A stretch of DNA of 64,000 nt from Strix aluco. Taxonomy: Eukaryota; Chordata; Aves; Strigiformes; Strigidae. Each line of letters opens with the position of its first letter. The first letter of the stretch is position 1. The stretch is from assembly GCF_031877795.1 (NCBI RefSeq), contig NC_133933.1, positions 22,782,029 to 22,846,028 of the forward strand, given 5' to 3'. The translations under genes were made by a program, and so were the position numbers. Positions 13,790 through 27,500 of the stretch are shown piece after piece. The notes beneath the pieces were generated by a model. The model worked only from the letters and a program-made list of their open reading frames with translations. It was not told the DNA's origin and made no database searches.

Positions 13790-13986
13790 GGAAGTACTTT
13801 GAGCAAACTAGGAACAGATTGCCCAGAGAGGTGGTAGATGCCCCCTCCCTGGAAACATTCAAGGTCAGGTTGGATGGGGCTCTGAGCAGCCTGATCTAGT
13901 TGAAAATGTCCCTGTTCATTGCAGGGTGGTTGGACTAGACAACCTTTAAATGCTTTTCCAACCCAAACTATTCTATGATTCTATGG
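13790..13986 (+). mobile_element. CR1 non-LTR retrotransposon, 5'-truncated 3' end
   Basis: The segment encodes the degenerate end of the CR1 ORF2 protein (frame reading NRLPREVVDAPSLETFKVRL and then D-G) and then the 3' untranslated part with 'ggttggactagac', 'ttttccaaccc' and the terminal 'attctatgattctatgg' octamer repeats. CR1 is the dominant LINE of birds and is nearly always 5'-truncated, as here. Only about 200 bp survive, enough to give orientation (plus) and family but not subfamily. It is not capable of moving. Confidence 0.92.
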
Positions 13987-15127
13987 TATGGATGATCACA
14001 GACTTGGGGTCTGGGATAAAGGTAGGAAACTAAGCTATCTGTCAGTGTAGACATATTCATTTACATTTTAAGCCAGAATTGTATTAGTGGCTTTCCAACA
14101 AAAGAGGGAAACAATTGGATTGGTCTATTGGATTCAGTGGCCATGCTGGAAGAATTCAGCAAGAGGAAAGGAGGAGGAAGTGACTTATTCCTCCTGAAAA
14201 GGTAGTGTGGTGAAACACAGCGTGAAGTTCAGCAGTGGTAAATATAGCTAAATCAATTGAGTTTAGTTCATATCCTGAGAGCCATAAACGTACACAGGTG
14301 AAATTTTATGAGCTTTTAAAAAGAACTTTATGAGCTTAGAGGGAGAAGCAGTATAATTTGAAACTAGCAATGGAAAAATAATGTAATATGGATTGTGGCA
14401 TACCTAGAAAAACCTGTTAACTTAACCTACAGAAGGACCATAAAGCATAAGCAAGGAAAAGAGACCTAGGGATCTCATTTATTCTTCTCCAGGACCTTGA
14501 TCCAATTCTCTTTCGAATCTGTAGTACCTACTGAAATTACTCTCTGGGCAGTCCAGAAGTCCAAAGGACTCGTGTGCCAGTGTCTCAAAGGGAAAAAGTG
14601 AAAAAGAGGGAAACGTGCAAGTCTTTACTTGGCTCTGCCAGTTCTCCATCACTGCACCCTCTGGTTTCCCTTCTGGAGACTAGAGGTTGCCCCTCTGCAC
14701 ACTTGATAGGAAGTAACATTCTAAGACTTTTAAAGATGCCTGATCTTGTCTACTTGGTGCAAGAAGGGTTGCGTGTAGACTCACCTGAGACATTTTAATA
14801 CCAAAATACACTGTCTCCAGAATATCTTCTTTTATGAGTAAATTAAGTGTTTTTAAGAGCAGAAGACTGATAGCAGCAGAGGAAGGCTCAGAGTTGTGCA
14901 GGCTCCCTCATGTAACTCTGGCATTTAAGGGACCAGGACAGATGTTCCCCTGACCACTGACCCTTCCTGGGTTCCTGCTGAGTGCTGCTAATGCCTGGAG
15001 CTGTCAGTGATATCTCCTGTTCTATGCTGTGTTTCAGCAGAGGTTATCAGTTCCTCTGGATCACAAGTCAGGCTGAGGAAGTTTTTGGGGAGGGGAGTTC
15101 ACTTGTGCCTTAGCTCAGTGACAGGCT

Positions 15128-15170
15128 GGTCAGCTGTGCCATCAGCTGCTGGTCAGCTGTGCCATCAGCT
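15128..15170. repeat. Tandem duplication, 23-bp unit, 1.9 copies
   Basis: GGTCAGCTGTGCCATCAGCT occurs at 15,128 and again exactly at 15,151, a period of 23. The second copy is complete for 20 bases and then diverges. It looks like a recent local slippage or duplication. Confidence 0.9.
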
Positions 15171-15742
15171 TCTGTTCAGCCAGAGGCCATGGTGAGATAG
15201 GGCTGAGAACTATCCCTGGTAACTGCCAAGCTGACTGATCTGTTTTAAGTAGCAGCATTTCCACAAGTTTGAATAACCCAAAGCTATGGGTGAGTGGGAT
15301 GCTCTGCGAGTGGGTTGCTTTGATTTGGCGAGGTCCTGCTTGCTCCTGACAGTGCTTCCTTAGACCTCTTACTCTTTTGAGTGTGGTAAGGCAGGCTGTG
15401 CCCTAGAGAGCTGCACATCAAAGAAGTCTTTGTGACTAACCAACCCAGTCTGGTTCAAAGTCAGACATTTAGGAGTGAATTTTCAGCAGACAGCTAGACC
15501 TAGAGCAGTAATTAGGGCAAGAGACTATTGTTGACTACTTCTCACAGGCAAGAATTTATGCTAGAACAGGAGTAGCCGTCCAGCACTGCATTTGAGACAG
15601 GCTTCTGAAGCAAAGGCTTTATTCCAAATAAAACATTTCCCCCATGTCACTAATCAGATCTGGCTTTGATAGAAAAGTCATCAACAGAGTCCTCGTATGG
15701 TGCTAATATCTAAGCTTTGCCTTCCTCAGTTGTGTTCAGTGT

Positions 15743-15757
15743 TATATATATATATAT
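15743..15757. repeat. (TA)n microsatellite
   Basis: About seven uninterrupted TA units followed by TTTAAA. Simple dinucleotide repeat. Confidence 0.9.
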
Positions 15758-18120
15758 TTAAAGCTCCTCTTGTTAATGCACCAAGTATGTGTAAGCAATT
15801 AACAGAAGATTGTGTTTGATTACGGCTTACAAGAGAGTCTCCAGAGAAGTTAGTGTTCATTACTCAGTGAGCAGCCCTTTCAGCCTTGAATGGTGACCTT
15901 GGCAGAAGGTCCTGGAGACCACAGAATTAATTGAGAAAGTTTTAATAAAGGCTGGTGCATGGAAAAAAAATAATCCATATGACTAGCGCATTGTTTGCCG
16001 GTGACGATACGTTTGGCAGATACCTATCCCGTTACAAATTCAGATACTGAGTTCATTGTCGAGCTGTGCTTTCAGGCTAGATTTGATGACATGTTAGAGA
16101 AAGGCAGCTTTGGAAAATGTTCTTTGATATATTCTGAAAGATGTTTTGCAGTTTCACAAAAGTATAGGATCGCTTAATGGGAGTCTGTTGTATTTAGCCA
16201 GATGCTTTCTTGGAATAGCATTTTTCCATGGCATCATAGTTACAGAAGTGGTTGTGAGCACATTCACTAACTCATGTAGCCTGAACAAGTTTTCCTAATG
16301 AAAAAAATAGCCCTACGTGTCGATTCCATTTGCTGATGTTCCTTCAGTCATAGTTTGTTCTCTGTGAATGCTCTGATAATTCTCCACATCTTTGAATTCC
16401 TTGAGCCTAAAAAAGGGGGCAGAGGAGAGATGTTAGTGTGATCATAACTTCCTATGTAGGCATGGTTAAGCTTCAGGAAAGGCTTGGAACTCCTTAGATA
16501 ACACTATGGAAGTACAAAGGGCTAGCATACACAAATAGCGTACTTGGGGTGTTATTCTGCAGTGATCGCATCATGTACCAGCAGATAAAGTGATGTGTGT
16601 TATCAGGTGCTAATTTTCCCCAAAGTAACAGTACATTCACTGAAAATAAAGATTGAAAGGAGCCTTCATGCCATAACTTCTCTTTCTCTGTATCAGAGTA
16701 TACTGAAGTGACTGCAGTATTATCTCTCCTTGTGAAGCCGTAATGAAGCAGTTACATCAATACCTGTTCAGAGATCCTGGTCTCCGTAATTACAGGACTG
16801 TGTCTTCTTGAAACATGTGGACCATGACTGTGGGGAATCCTGAGCAGTCCTAGAGGGCTTGAGGTTTTAATCAAATCCCATTGAAATCTTTGGGATTCTT
16901 TGTACTGACTTGGATGGGTTTTAGATTGAGCTCTTGAAATCCAGCAAGTTTAGGTAAATAGGCATGAGTAACAAGTTGTTTCTCAAAAGCTCATTTTGTC
17001 ATCAACAGAAAAAAGGCACTGCAGATGCTCAAGATATGCAATTCAAGTAGGTTTTTTTGTTTTGAACAGAGAAAATTTTTTTCTCAAAAATACTGAAACT
17101 TTGAGGGTTCTATCAACTTCAAGCAAAGTTGTCCCACTTCCCCATCTCTCTTCTGACTGAAAACTACTTTTTTTTACTATTTAAGGTAAAATGCGATGTA
17201 CTGATAGCACAATGCAGGAAGATGTACTCCAAAGGGGATAAAAACCTGAAAATGCAGGCTGGGCTGGAAGCCAGCATGTAACTGGCAAGTAAGCAACCTG
17301 TTCTTATAGTGTGGGTTCAAAGTTATCCTTTTACGCTTATTTTTGTTAACATTCTCCTCAAACGACACAAATGGGCTAGAGCGGAGCCAAAATATCCTTC
17401 CTGAACACCTGTGAACTTTGGATCTGGAAGCTAATGGAGGTGTTGGCGCTGGCTTTCGGTTGGTGTAATGGATGAGACCACAGTCGGGTCTGCATGGTTT
17501 TCAGGGGCTCGGCCTGGTGCTGAAATTTGCCTTTTAGGAAAGGCCAGCTCTTCTCTGTTGTCCCGCCACGCGCCAGGAGGTGGGATGAGCCCGGCGACAG
17601 GGACAAAGCGTCACACAGCACAATGAAGAGTGTTAATATGAGTAATTATTGCAGTATGTCACTGTGCTATTTTAAGGCTGCTTGCTGCATGCCAGAGTGC
17701 TCTGGGCAGGGTTTTCATTACAAAATCCTGCCAAAGCACTTCCTGAGGGGATCATGATAAATATAGATAGCAGAGACGGTCTGAATCCATTGCAGTGAAT
17801 AGCAGTGGTGCACATGCCTTAGGGTCCTCAAGGCTCATAAAGCAGAAGATACTTGAGTTGGCTGAGGTCCCTGAATAATTTGGCTGACTGCAGTGAGGGA
17901 TTTGCAGGTAGCCTTTTGATACGGTATATAAGACACACTAGGGAATTGGCTCCCAGCTCTCCCTACCAGTGCTGTGCAGGTCACTTTTATTTCTGGCCCT
18001 TGATTAATTGTGATGGTCCCCTGTCATATGTTTTAGGCCAACTGCTTTTCTCTTTTGTTACACAGCTTCATTGTTGACCATCTGTATAACATTGCTCTTT
18101 GCATCATGTCATGGCAAAAA

Positions 18121-18126
18121 AATAAA
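18121..18126 (+). other. Possible polyadenylation signal AATAAA
   Basis: AATAAA lies within an A-rich run and is followed after about 15 bases by a 'tgtctggctgttttt' GU/U-rich stretch, the arrangement of a cleavage and polyadenylation site. No coding exon upstream was recognised, so it could be the end of an unannotated non-coding transcript or chance. Confidence 0.2.
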
Positions 18127-18164
18127 GAACAAAGGAAAAATGTCTGGCTGTTTTTAAACTCCCC

Positions 18165-18669
18165 CTTTCTAGCGGGATGATTCCCAATTGCACATGTATT
18201 GAGGTGCTGGAGCGAGTGCAGAGGAGGGCAACAAAGCTGGTGAAGGGCCTGGAGAACAAATCCTATGAGGAGCGATTGAGGGAGCTGGGACTGTTCAGTT
18301 TGAGGAGGAGAAGGCTGAGGGGAGACCTCATCACTCTCTACAGCTCCCTGAAAGGACTTTGTAGAGAGGTTGGTGCTGGTCTCTTCTCACAGGTGATTAG
18401 TGACAGAACAAGAGGGAATGGCTTTAAACTCCAACAGGGGAGGTTCAGACTGGACATTAGGAAAAAATTTTTCACAGAAAGAGTGGTCAGAGAGTGGAAT
18501 AGGCTGCCCAGGGAGGGGGTGGAGTCACCATCCCTGGATGTGTTTAAGGGTTGTTTAGATGAGATGCTGGGGGATATGGTGTAGGGGAGAACTTTGTAGA
18601 GTAGGGCTGATGGTTGGCCTCGCTGATCCCAAGGGTCTTTTCCAACCTGAATGATTCTATGATTCTATG
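18165..18669 (+). mobile_element. CR1 non-LTR retrotransposon with open 3' part of ORF2
   Basis: From 18,177 a 135-codon open frame ending at 18,584 encodes the C-terminal, post-palm region of the CR1 ORF2 polyprotein (endonuclease plus reverse transcriptase in full elements). Landmarks in order are [11 protein letters not shown] near residue 10, [13 protein letters not shown] near 30, RRLRGDLI near 45, and [19 protein letters not shown] near 105-123. The frame ends with an in-frame TAG. It is followed by the 3' UTR ('gatcccaagggtcttttccaacc') and the terminal 'gattctatgattctatg' repeats. The 5' part with the endonuclease and catalytic YADD region is absent, so it is a dead 5'-truncated insert. 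An uninterrupted frame over this length suggests it is younger than the other CR1 copies in the window. Confidence 0.95.
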
Positions 18670-21600
18670 TACATGAGCAGCACTGCTGCTAGTTTTGCAA
18701 GCAGTTTTATGTTCTTCTCACCATCCCTGGGGCTGCCAGAGGTGCCTAACCCAGCTGTTGTATCTGCAGTGTTGTCTAAGGACTACTGAGTGACCCTGAT
18801 GGTTCATCTCCCAAAGCTGCCAGACCTTGACTTTCTATTCAGGTAGTGTAAAGTAATGACTGCATTGAAGCGTCTGTACATGGGGGGCTGAGCGGGGTCA
18901 CCTCACCTGGACCAGTTGATCTAGTAGCCCTGATGCTCCTGCAGTGGGTGTCACTGTAAGCCAGTGATCCCATGCTCACAGCAAAGGCTGTGATAACTTT
19001 GGCCTCTCTGAGACTAAAAGCAGCACTTTCGAAGCAAAATGGCACGCCTCATGGGACAGCTGTGCATTTCATAAAGGCTGATTTTCACCACCAGTCCTGC
19101 TGGTCAACAGTCAAAGGTGCCAGGAGGTGTTTCATGTCTCAGTGGGGTAGCAGAATTGGGAGGCAGAAGTGTCCCATGGTGATGTGGGATTGGAGACATG
19201 ATGTACTACATGACGTACTGGACTACTTCTGCTTGGAAACCTGTAGTCCCTCCTTCAGGTTCTGACTCTGGGGGCTGTTCTGACTTGTTTCCCCATGGTG
19301 TTGTCATTTGTGGGCTGTTGCCAGGGTGTGAGATTGATGTTCTATGTGCTTGTCCTGGGTTTCTGCTCCTGCTTGGCACCAGTGTGCCCTCTGCTGAGCC
19401 CTCCCCTGCTCCAGAATTGGTGACCCAGGCTGTTGTGGAGTCTAAATTTAGGAGGTCTTAAGTTGAATATTGATTTACTTTGAAACTTTCATCTCTATGT
19501 CTGTTGGACTCTTCCATGGAATGTTCCTCCAAGAGAGGCATTTTAGTCCTCTCCCCATCCTGGCCTTATAGGTGACTTCATCTCCTCTCCCAGCAGAAAC
19601 CAAGGAGCTTGTTCAACAGATGAAGTCATGAGGAGCAGTGGGGAAAGCTAACAAAGTGCACCCATTCTTCCTGCAAGCCAAAAACCCTGTCCATTCAGGG
19701 ACAGAAAAATGTCCCTTCTGTAATAATTCCCTACTGTATTTTCCTTTCTTCCCTCATTTCTGCTAATATCCTGGCTCCTGAAGCCACCTGAGAGAGCTCC
19801 AGGACAGGCCCTATGGGCTCCTTTCTGCCATCTGTCTTCTCCCATTCCGACCAGGTTCATGTTTCATCACCTCCGCACTGTGCAGGACTCTCCCTGGAGC
19901 ATGCACAGGGAATGGAGATGTAACAGAAAATTAAAACTTCCCATAGCTTCCAATAAGTGTGTCATGTTTCATATGCTTTTCCAGAAAATACCTGTGTGCT
20001 TTGAAAATAATACTGCCATGATGGATCTAAATGCTTGAGGAGAAGCAAAATACCGGTCAACTCGCTAAGAGGGGTGGTCGTGCATCAGCAGCAAATGGGC
20101 CTTGGTGTCTGTATCTAATAGACCTCATAACTCCGTGGGCTGCAGGAGGAAAGACACAAACTTCATAGCTATTTTCAGTTCTTTTTCTTTAAGGGGTAAG
20201 GCTATCATAAATTCAAAATTGCCTGTACTAGATAAGGGGTGTGTATGTGGTTATCAATGTTTATTGTTTATTTTATTATTCATGACAAGAAATCTGGATC
20301 AAAGTCAAAGCTTGCTCTCTTAGCTCCTGTATAAAAACCCAAAACACAAACTGTCTTGTTAAAGTATGAGAAATGCTAATTTGCTCATAAGTTTGTTACA
20401 GAGCAATGCAGACAAGGTATCTAGTAATAAGTCTGAACAAGAATGAAGGAAAGGGTGTTCTAGTAAGGTGATGCCTCTTTGTGGCATCTGTATTGCTTTG
20501 GTTGTAAAGAATAACAAGCAATTTTGCAGTAGGGAAAATGTCTGCTCCAGCAGTTTTGCTCCTCTGCAGAGAACTCCCTGTACCTGCTGGGAGAGCTGGA
20601 TCAGTTGACTGCTACCTACTCTATTTAGTCATCTGTTTTTGTGAGTGCTGAGAGCTGGAAAACAGGAATAACAACATGTTTAGAGGTCTGATCCTTTCTC
20701 ATGACCCACAAGGACTGTTTCCACCACTCATTCCAAAGGGAGAGTTGCAGGTAGCGGAAGTGGAAAAAGTTATGAGGAAAGATAGCTGTGAAGGTTTGGT
20801 TTGGACATGTTCATCGAAGCTAAAAACAATGATTATTTCCACTTCCCACCCTCGTTGTCCCAAACAGTGAACTGACCTGCAGTTGCATGTGAAGACATGC
20901 TTTTGACATACTTCTGTGTAATGCACGCAAGGCAATTTGGGTGGGAAGGGAAGATTCGAGGTTCCCACCTTTTTTCCACTCTAACCCTCTCCTATTCTCT
21001 TAGCTCCCTTCTCCTCTTCAATGCATGGCTTGACTCCTCTGCACTGTGCTTCAGAGGAGCTGTTTAAAAAAAGATGAGTTATTCCAAGCCCCAGAAGTTA
21101 CCACCTCTTACCCATAACTATAAAAAACAAGACCAACTGTGGCAGAGAACATGCACCAAATAAAACACTGTCAGAGTAGCTCTTGGGACCTGTCACACTA
21201 ATGTCACTCCTATTTCATTTCCATTTTATCCCTGGATTTCACACAACCAGCCTGATGCAGGGGTGGATCAGGTCTCAGGCGCAGAGAACTGGTTTTGGTG
21301 AGAAACCCTGACTGTCACCACAGGACACTGGTGACCTTCAGACTTGCATAGTTGTTAGGCCTATGGCTGTCTGTGACTGAAAAAAAAAGCTTCTTGAATA
21401 GAAAATTCCAATCATTGACCTCATCAGGACAAAATTCATATTTTGTGGGGGAAAAAACCAAAACAGTAAAGAGCTGCAACTGGGAAGCACAACCTTGAAC
21501 TGTGACCAAATGGGAATTGGAAAAACCTGGAAGTTACAAATGAATGTCACATTTTTCCCTTATACAAAATTTAGCATTGTCCCTAGAGACTGGTGATTTG

Positions 21601-22494
21601 TCTTTACTTCACAAAGCTTACAGCAGCAGACCTCAGAGCTGCATTTTTTAACATTTTGATTTGTAGAGCCTACAAATTTCCCAGCACCACTCCTCTTGTA
21701 GTGAATCCAAGCCCCCTGCCAGCATACCTACTTCTCTTAGTGTCCTGCACTGGACCTCCTGGAACTCCTCCAAGACCCCTGGAGACCTGCAAGAAACAGG
21801 GTGAACACCTCTGTCCTCCAGCTCTGAAGGTTTGAGATTTCTTTTTTAACTTGAATAGACTGGATGGAACTTTGGATTGTATTGGAGAAGATGGTGCTCT
21901 GCCTCCATCGTCACCTGCCTAGAAGGGCAAGATATTGCTTAAGAGCTGCAAGTAGGGAACCAATAGCTGCTGTCATGGCTCATCATCCTGAAAACTCCCC
22001 AGGAGCAGAAAGCTCCTCCCCAAGCAGAGTACAAACTATGCTTGAAATTACTTTTTTTTTTTTTAATTAAAAAATACCGTTCTGATCTGCCTTTGCCACA
22101 GCACAGATTCCCTACAGGCTGAGCGGTTTCTATCCAACTGAAACACATGTTCAACAAGAACATCCCCCACCAGTTATTCAAGCAAAATGCCTGGTGAATC
22201 TGTTGGTGTGGGAGCTGACTTGGTGCAGACAGAGCTTGCCTGAGAGATTTGGGTCCATTTTCCAAGTCACTGTGACCTCCAGGCAGTGACACCATCTTGG
22301 TCACAGCCACTCATTTCTCTCCACTATACTGACACAGAGCCAAGCACAGCACAGGAGAGTTTCCCCAGAGCCATGTAGATCCTTCTGTTGGGGACATGTA
22401 GTTTGAAACCCCATGCACGTCCAGCTTAACCAAGACCCTTCTCATCTGAGAATGTTGGTGACCAAGAACAAGGCTGAGCTCCTATGGAAATCAC

Positions 22495-22572
22495 ACCAGT
22501 GAATTGCTGTGGGTCCTTGGATGAGCGATGTAACTTCTCAGTGATTTGGTTTCCCCCATTGTAAAACTTAAG
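22495..22572 (-). repeat. MIR-like SINE fossil
   Basis: The string 'ccttggatgagcgatgtaac', 'ttctcagtgatttggtttccccc', 'attgtaaaa' follows the antisense MIR 3' pattern (CCTTGGGCAAGTCACTTAAC, then CTCAGTTTCC, then TGTAAAA) with the divergence expected of a very old copy. Identification rests on word order, not an alignment. Confidence 0.45.
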
Positions 22573-25500
22573 TAAAAACTTCGAGTATAACAAAAAGCTG
22601 TGAAAATCTGGGGAACTTTGACTCCCTCTGCTCCAACAACACAGATTAACCAACTTCAATTAACTATATTTCGTTTCAAGGGTTAGTCAATATTTGTATA
22701 CCTACAGGAAGATATTAAACACCATATACTTGCTATGGAGTGTTACCTCCATTTTTTTCTCGCTTGCAATTCTTTAGATTTTTTTTTTCCCCCTTCTCTC
22801 TTTTATTTTCTCCTTCTGTCTCCTTTTGGCTAGTAGTATGTACAGAGAAGATACAGGAAGGGCAGAAGAGTAGCAGCAGAGCATGTGAATAATTTAAGCT
22901 CTTCATGTACTGGGGTGATCCGTGTGAATTTCACATGCAAGTACCGGTTCCCTAAACCTTGGAGAAATTTAAGAGTTCAGGTTGCTGCTTGACCGCAGAA
23001 TCACCAAATAAGGAGACCGATTCAGGAATTACTGCTCTTAGAAACATCCTCTTTGCAATTAACTTTCAGACCAAAGTCTGAAAGCGGTGGGTAACTTTTA
23101 TCCCTTCTTCATCTCACTTCAGAAAATCGTTGTCAAAAGTCATACCAACAACCAAACCCTGGATGAACCTAGAGCTCCTGCCCTGTTCTGTTTGAAGGCT
23201 TCACTTCTTTTGATCTCTCTGGGGCAACAGCCTGGCTGCAGTCCATGTGTTTTTTTCTACAGCAACAGAAACTGGTGAGTGCTTTGTTCAGCACAGTGGT
23301 GGTAAAGGTCAAAGTCGAAGCAAATCTGGCTTTGTCCGTTGTGGAAGCACCAGCCAGGGGTGAGGTTCCTCACAAGGGTGGGAGGGAACGGCTGCACAAA
23401 ACAACGTTAGACCCTGGATGGCTCTGGCAGTCCGGCCAGTGCAGTGTTCAGCTCCATAGGTACTACTGCTGCTTGGAAACTACAAAGTCCACACTTCCAG
23501 ATAGATGGATGTCTTTCCAGTCATTAGGTAACTAACCTTGCTAGCACCCTTTAGAGACTGAGAGAAGGACACGGCCACAAATACACATACCCTGACATAC
23601 ACAACATTTAACAGAGGAGAGATTCTGACAGAAAATGCCTCAGTGATCCCAACTTGCACGCGTGAAGCTAAGTGCTTGCACCTGTATCAAAGGACTCTGT
23701 AGTCAACCAGTAGCCTGTTTATCAGAAGCCCTGAGTACCCATTATTTTTGTTGTCTTCAATAAGAGCTAAATGTTCCTAAAATGAATCAAAGGAAGCCAG
23801 ACTAGGGAAACGATGAAACGTGCACATTCGGTGGCCAGCATGCAGGGATGCCACACACCCTGCTCATCCTACAGGCCAGTGTACAAGCCTTGAGTGACTC
23901 TGCAGCTCGTGCCATTGGAGAGAGGCTGAAGCTCACTGCCTGCGGATGCAAACAGTTGGCATCTCAGTTCAGCATGCTCTTACTGCACCCTGACAGACTG
24001 CTCCAGCTGCAGACATGCATTGATTGCAGTGGCCAAAGGCTTCGTCTTTCCTTAGGGGTTTTGGTGGAAAAGTCTGCGATGTTTTTTCCAGTCACAATAG
24101 ATATTCCTTGTACAGTCAACCTACTTCATCACCATCTTGCATAGTCACGTGCATTGGGGTGAGTTTGGCATTAGGTGCACTTTCAGATTTTTTTTCTATA
24201 GCTGTGCTTTTCCCTTCCATTGGTAGGGTATCATAGCCCTTCACCCCTCTGCCATGAGCTCTGTCTTCTGCAGTCTAGTCCTTGCCTAATCAAGGGAGAC
24301 AGCTTTCCTGTTGCTACTGTTGATGCTGCAATAAATAGCATATCCATTTCTCCATTTATCTGCTTTTTGAAATCCAGCCTGTAATGCCAGCAATAATTAC
24401 TCTGTTTCTATATTTAGAGATCATCAGCACCTCATGAATATCAAATTGTACTGTTATTATCTCTGTACAATATGGGCTAGTCTCCTATCAGTGTAAACAT
24501 TTATAACAGTGATTATCAGTAAGACTGCTAAAGATCCCAAAATAGACAAGGCTGAACAGGAGTCTGCCATTATTTGTTTACTGGGGAAGGCAGGGAGAGA
24601 GGCAGAAGAGCCAGCTGAAGGTCTGATAGCACAGAGCCCATCTACCACCAGTGTGGGAAGGCTGGCACACAGGGGACTCTACCTGGTGGGACCATTAGGA
24701 GCAAGCGCAGAGAATCGGCTGAGCCCAAGCACCATCTTAAGTCCTCAGTATTGGGCTGCCATCTGCACAGACAGCCTGCCCCACAAGCAAATTCCTTTGA
24801 ACGCTTCCTTAGGGCTTGTTTTTAGTCTCTTCACTTGTCCGGGAGAAGGTGATGTTTAAAGCTCCAGTATGACTGGTTTGGTAAATCATAGAAACTTAAT
24901 TTCCAAACTATGGATTCACCTAATTTTACTGTCAGTATTAGCTGGCCAAGGGGAAACGGCTGATGTCTCTTCTTCTGTGCCAGGGAACACTGTGTCTGAA
25001 GGCATTTGCCCCCCCCAGGCAGTGCTTGCTGTTGGCTTGAAATGAAACTCAGCTCAGGCAAATGGCAGGATGCACAGACAGGAGGGCAGTGAGAGACTGC
25101 TGGTAAATGTTAAGGGCATGGGTGAATGCCAATGGGCTTTTGCATTCACTTACTTGTTTGGGTTTTTTTGTTTTGATGGACGTGTTACATTGCATTGGGA
25201 AGGGCTGGTCTAAATCTCTGTCAAACAGCTGAAGCTCAGTGGATCTGGCTGCCTCCTAAGAGACCTTTTCCCCCCTCTGGATCTCCAGCTGAGGAGGCTC
25301 CCAGGGGATGGTCACTCCCCATCATCATCTGTCAGAGCTGTCAGGATACTTCAGCAGCTTAGCTCTTGGCATGGTTTTCCAACCCTTGCTTGCCCTGATG
25401 TGGCCCTGGCCATGTATACTGTTTTCCATCCAGATTCACACTTCCCCACCACAAAGGCTTTACTGTCATTAATAACTGCAATGCTTAATCGAATTACCTT

Positions 25501-26689
25501 TTTCTTCACCTCACTTTTCCCTAGAATTATTGCTCTTGAGTGTTTACTTTGCAGCTCTGTTGCCACCTGGGCATGGCTAGGCAGAGCCACCTCCTGGCAG
25601 GAAGGTAAGCAAAGCTCCTGAGCTGATAGCCCAGTACTTGCCCTGCACAAACATTTGCCCACTATCAATGATGTGTCCCCAGCCTGCAGACTGAGAGGGC
25701 AGGGTTACATCTCAGTATCTAACTTTTTCCACCCAAAAAGGGTATATCTATGCTTCATAACAACTGTTTTGTATATAAATTGGAGGTGCTAAAGTGCAGG
25801 TAAGAGAAAATAGTGGCTGGTTCATTATCCGCGTTTGGAAGAGGCTAGGCAGGAGAGTGACCGTGCAACTCAAGGGTGGGCAGGTGAGCTGCTTGGAGAC
25901 AGTGCTGGCAGGGCTGAGGGACACCAGGAAAATGGTAAAACCTTGTGAGCAGAGTTGATTCTGTGAAATTGCAAGTCCTGTTATCTCACAGTATTTTACC
26001 ACAAGACATCAGCATATATACACCCAAGCACAAACTTCAGTTTCTAACTCAAAACACTTCGGTAACACCAAAACCAGGCCCCAGCACCATATTTTCTGCT
26101 CCAGATAGAAAAAGGTTAGTAAATAAAGCTGGCTTCTTATCAATTCCTCGTCCCTGAAAGTGCTGTAATACACCCACCTGACAGTTTCTGTCCTAGCTAA
26201 TTTCTAGAATCAGCTCTCTTTTCAGAGAAACCTCTGCCAGAAGAGGACATGACTAATCAAGAGAGGAAGCTCAACTGCAGCAAAATGTGAGTGAAACAGA
26301 AAATAATCACTGAGTAAACTAGTACTTGTCTGTTCAGCAGGGGAAACAAATCTAGATCATTCTCTGCAGCTTTGGAGAGACCTCAGTGGCTCTAGCACAG
26401 CTGGTCTGGAGAGGCAAACAACATACAAAACAGGAGTTAAGGGCTCCAGGGCTGTGCATGGCACCTAGAGCTTTCATCTCTTGCATAAGGGGATGTGTCC
26501 TTCTGACAAGAGAACTCTTGTACGCGTGTTTATGCTGCAAGAAAGCTGTCTATGTTTGGTTTGGAAAAGCTACGCTTGCTTAACAAAACCTGAATTTATC
26601 CCTGTAATCCTTCCCTGCATCTCCATGGCCAGATTGGAGCAGCCTGTGGAAAAAATTCCTGTCTATTTTCAGAAATAGATAAAAGCATT

Positions 26690-27500
26690 CAGATTACAGA
26701 GTGCAAATCTCAGCTCAAAACGGCTGGAAAAATCCATTCAGTGCCACTGTCACTGACCCTCGCGACCTCTCCAAGTAATGAATTTCAGTTGCTTGTGCCT
26801 CTCCCCCACGCTGCCTCCTTCTCCTCCCACCGCCGCCGCTGCCGGAACCGCCTGTGCTCCCAGCATCTGCAAAATGTCAGACTTGCATCCCACTGTTTAT
26901 CCCACGGGGAGTGGGGAGTGAAGCATTATGTGAAAGAGCAGAGTTTGTGGAAATTATTATTGATCTCGCTGCTCGAGACTGTTAGTGGGATCTTTTTAGT
27001 CCAGCGTTCATGTGGCTCACAAATTTTGTCAGAGTTCTGGTGTGCCAAGGAAGAAGGGCTCTTTGCCACAAAAATTAAAATGCCAGGAATCTGCCTCATT
27101 GCCCCCACTCATCTCAAGGCTGTGCTTGCTGCTACGCTGGGAGCTGGGGACAGTGTCGTCCCCTCCACCGCAGGGAGCTCCCAAAGCAAATGAGCCTTTA
27201 GCATTGCTTATTAGTTCACGAGATTGAAGATTCGACAGAGGGGATTACTGCTCATTTAGAGGGATTGTCTACTTTAGGTAGCCCCTGAGGCTTGATGAAT
27301 TCCTGCTCATGGTGGATTAGATGCCCTGTTAGCAAGCAAAATATTAAACACAACTGCAGCGAGCTTACATCTCACTCATATTTCACTTAAGGTTTACCGG
27401 GCAAGTCTTTGTAATTAATACCAAGGAAGAAGGCATCCAGATGGACTGCGGCTTTTCAAAGATTAACCTTGATGGGATTTATTTTTTTTAATTTAAAACT
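26690..27500. promoter_or_regulatory. Candidate conserved non-coding or enhancer region
   Basis: This segment has no repeat signature, alternates GC-rich pieces (including a CCGCCGCCGCTGCCGG block near 26,831) with AT-rich pieces rich in homeodomain-type words (TAATTA-like, ATTA, ATTAAA), and contains an ORF at 26,741-27,193 without family resemblance. Such composition is common in developmental enhancers, but conservation cannot be seen from one sequence. This is inference only. Confidence 0.2.

Larger units (their letters stand above)
13987..18160. other. Non-coding stretch without a recognisable gene
   Basis: Between two CR1 fragments lie about 4.2 kb with no supported exon. The stretch contains a 23-bp tandem duplication at 15,128, a (TA)n run at 15,743, and a possible polyadenylation signal at 18,121. 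The segment around 17,340-17,760 has several CpGs and no repeat signature and could hold regulatory DNA. That is an impression from composition only. Confidence 0.5.
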
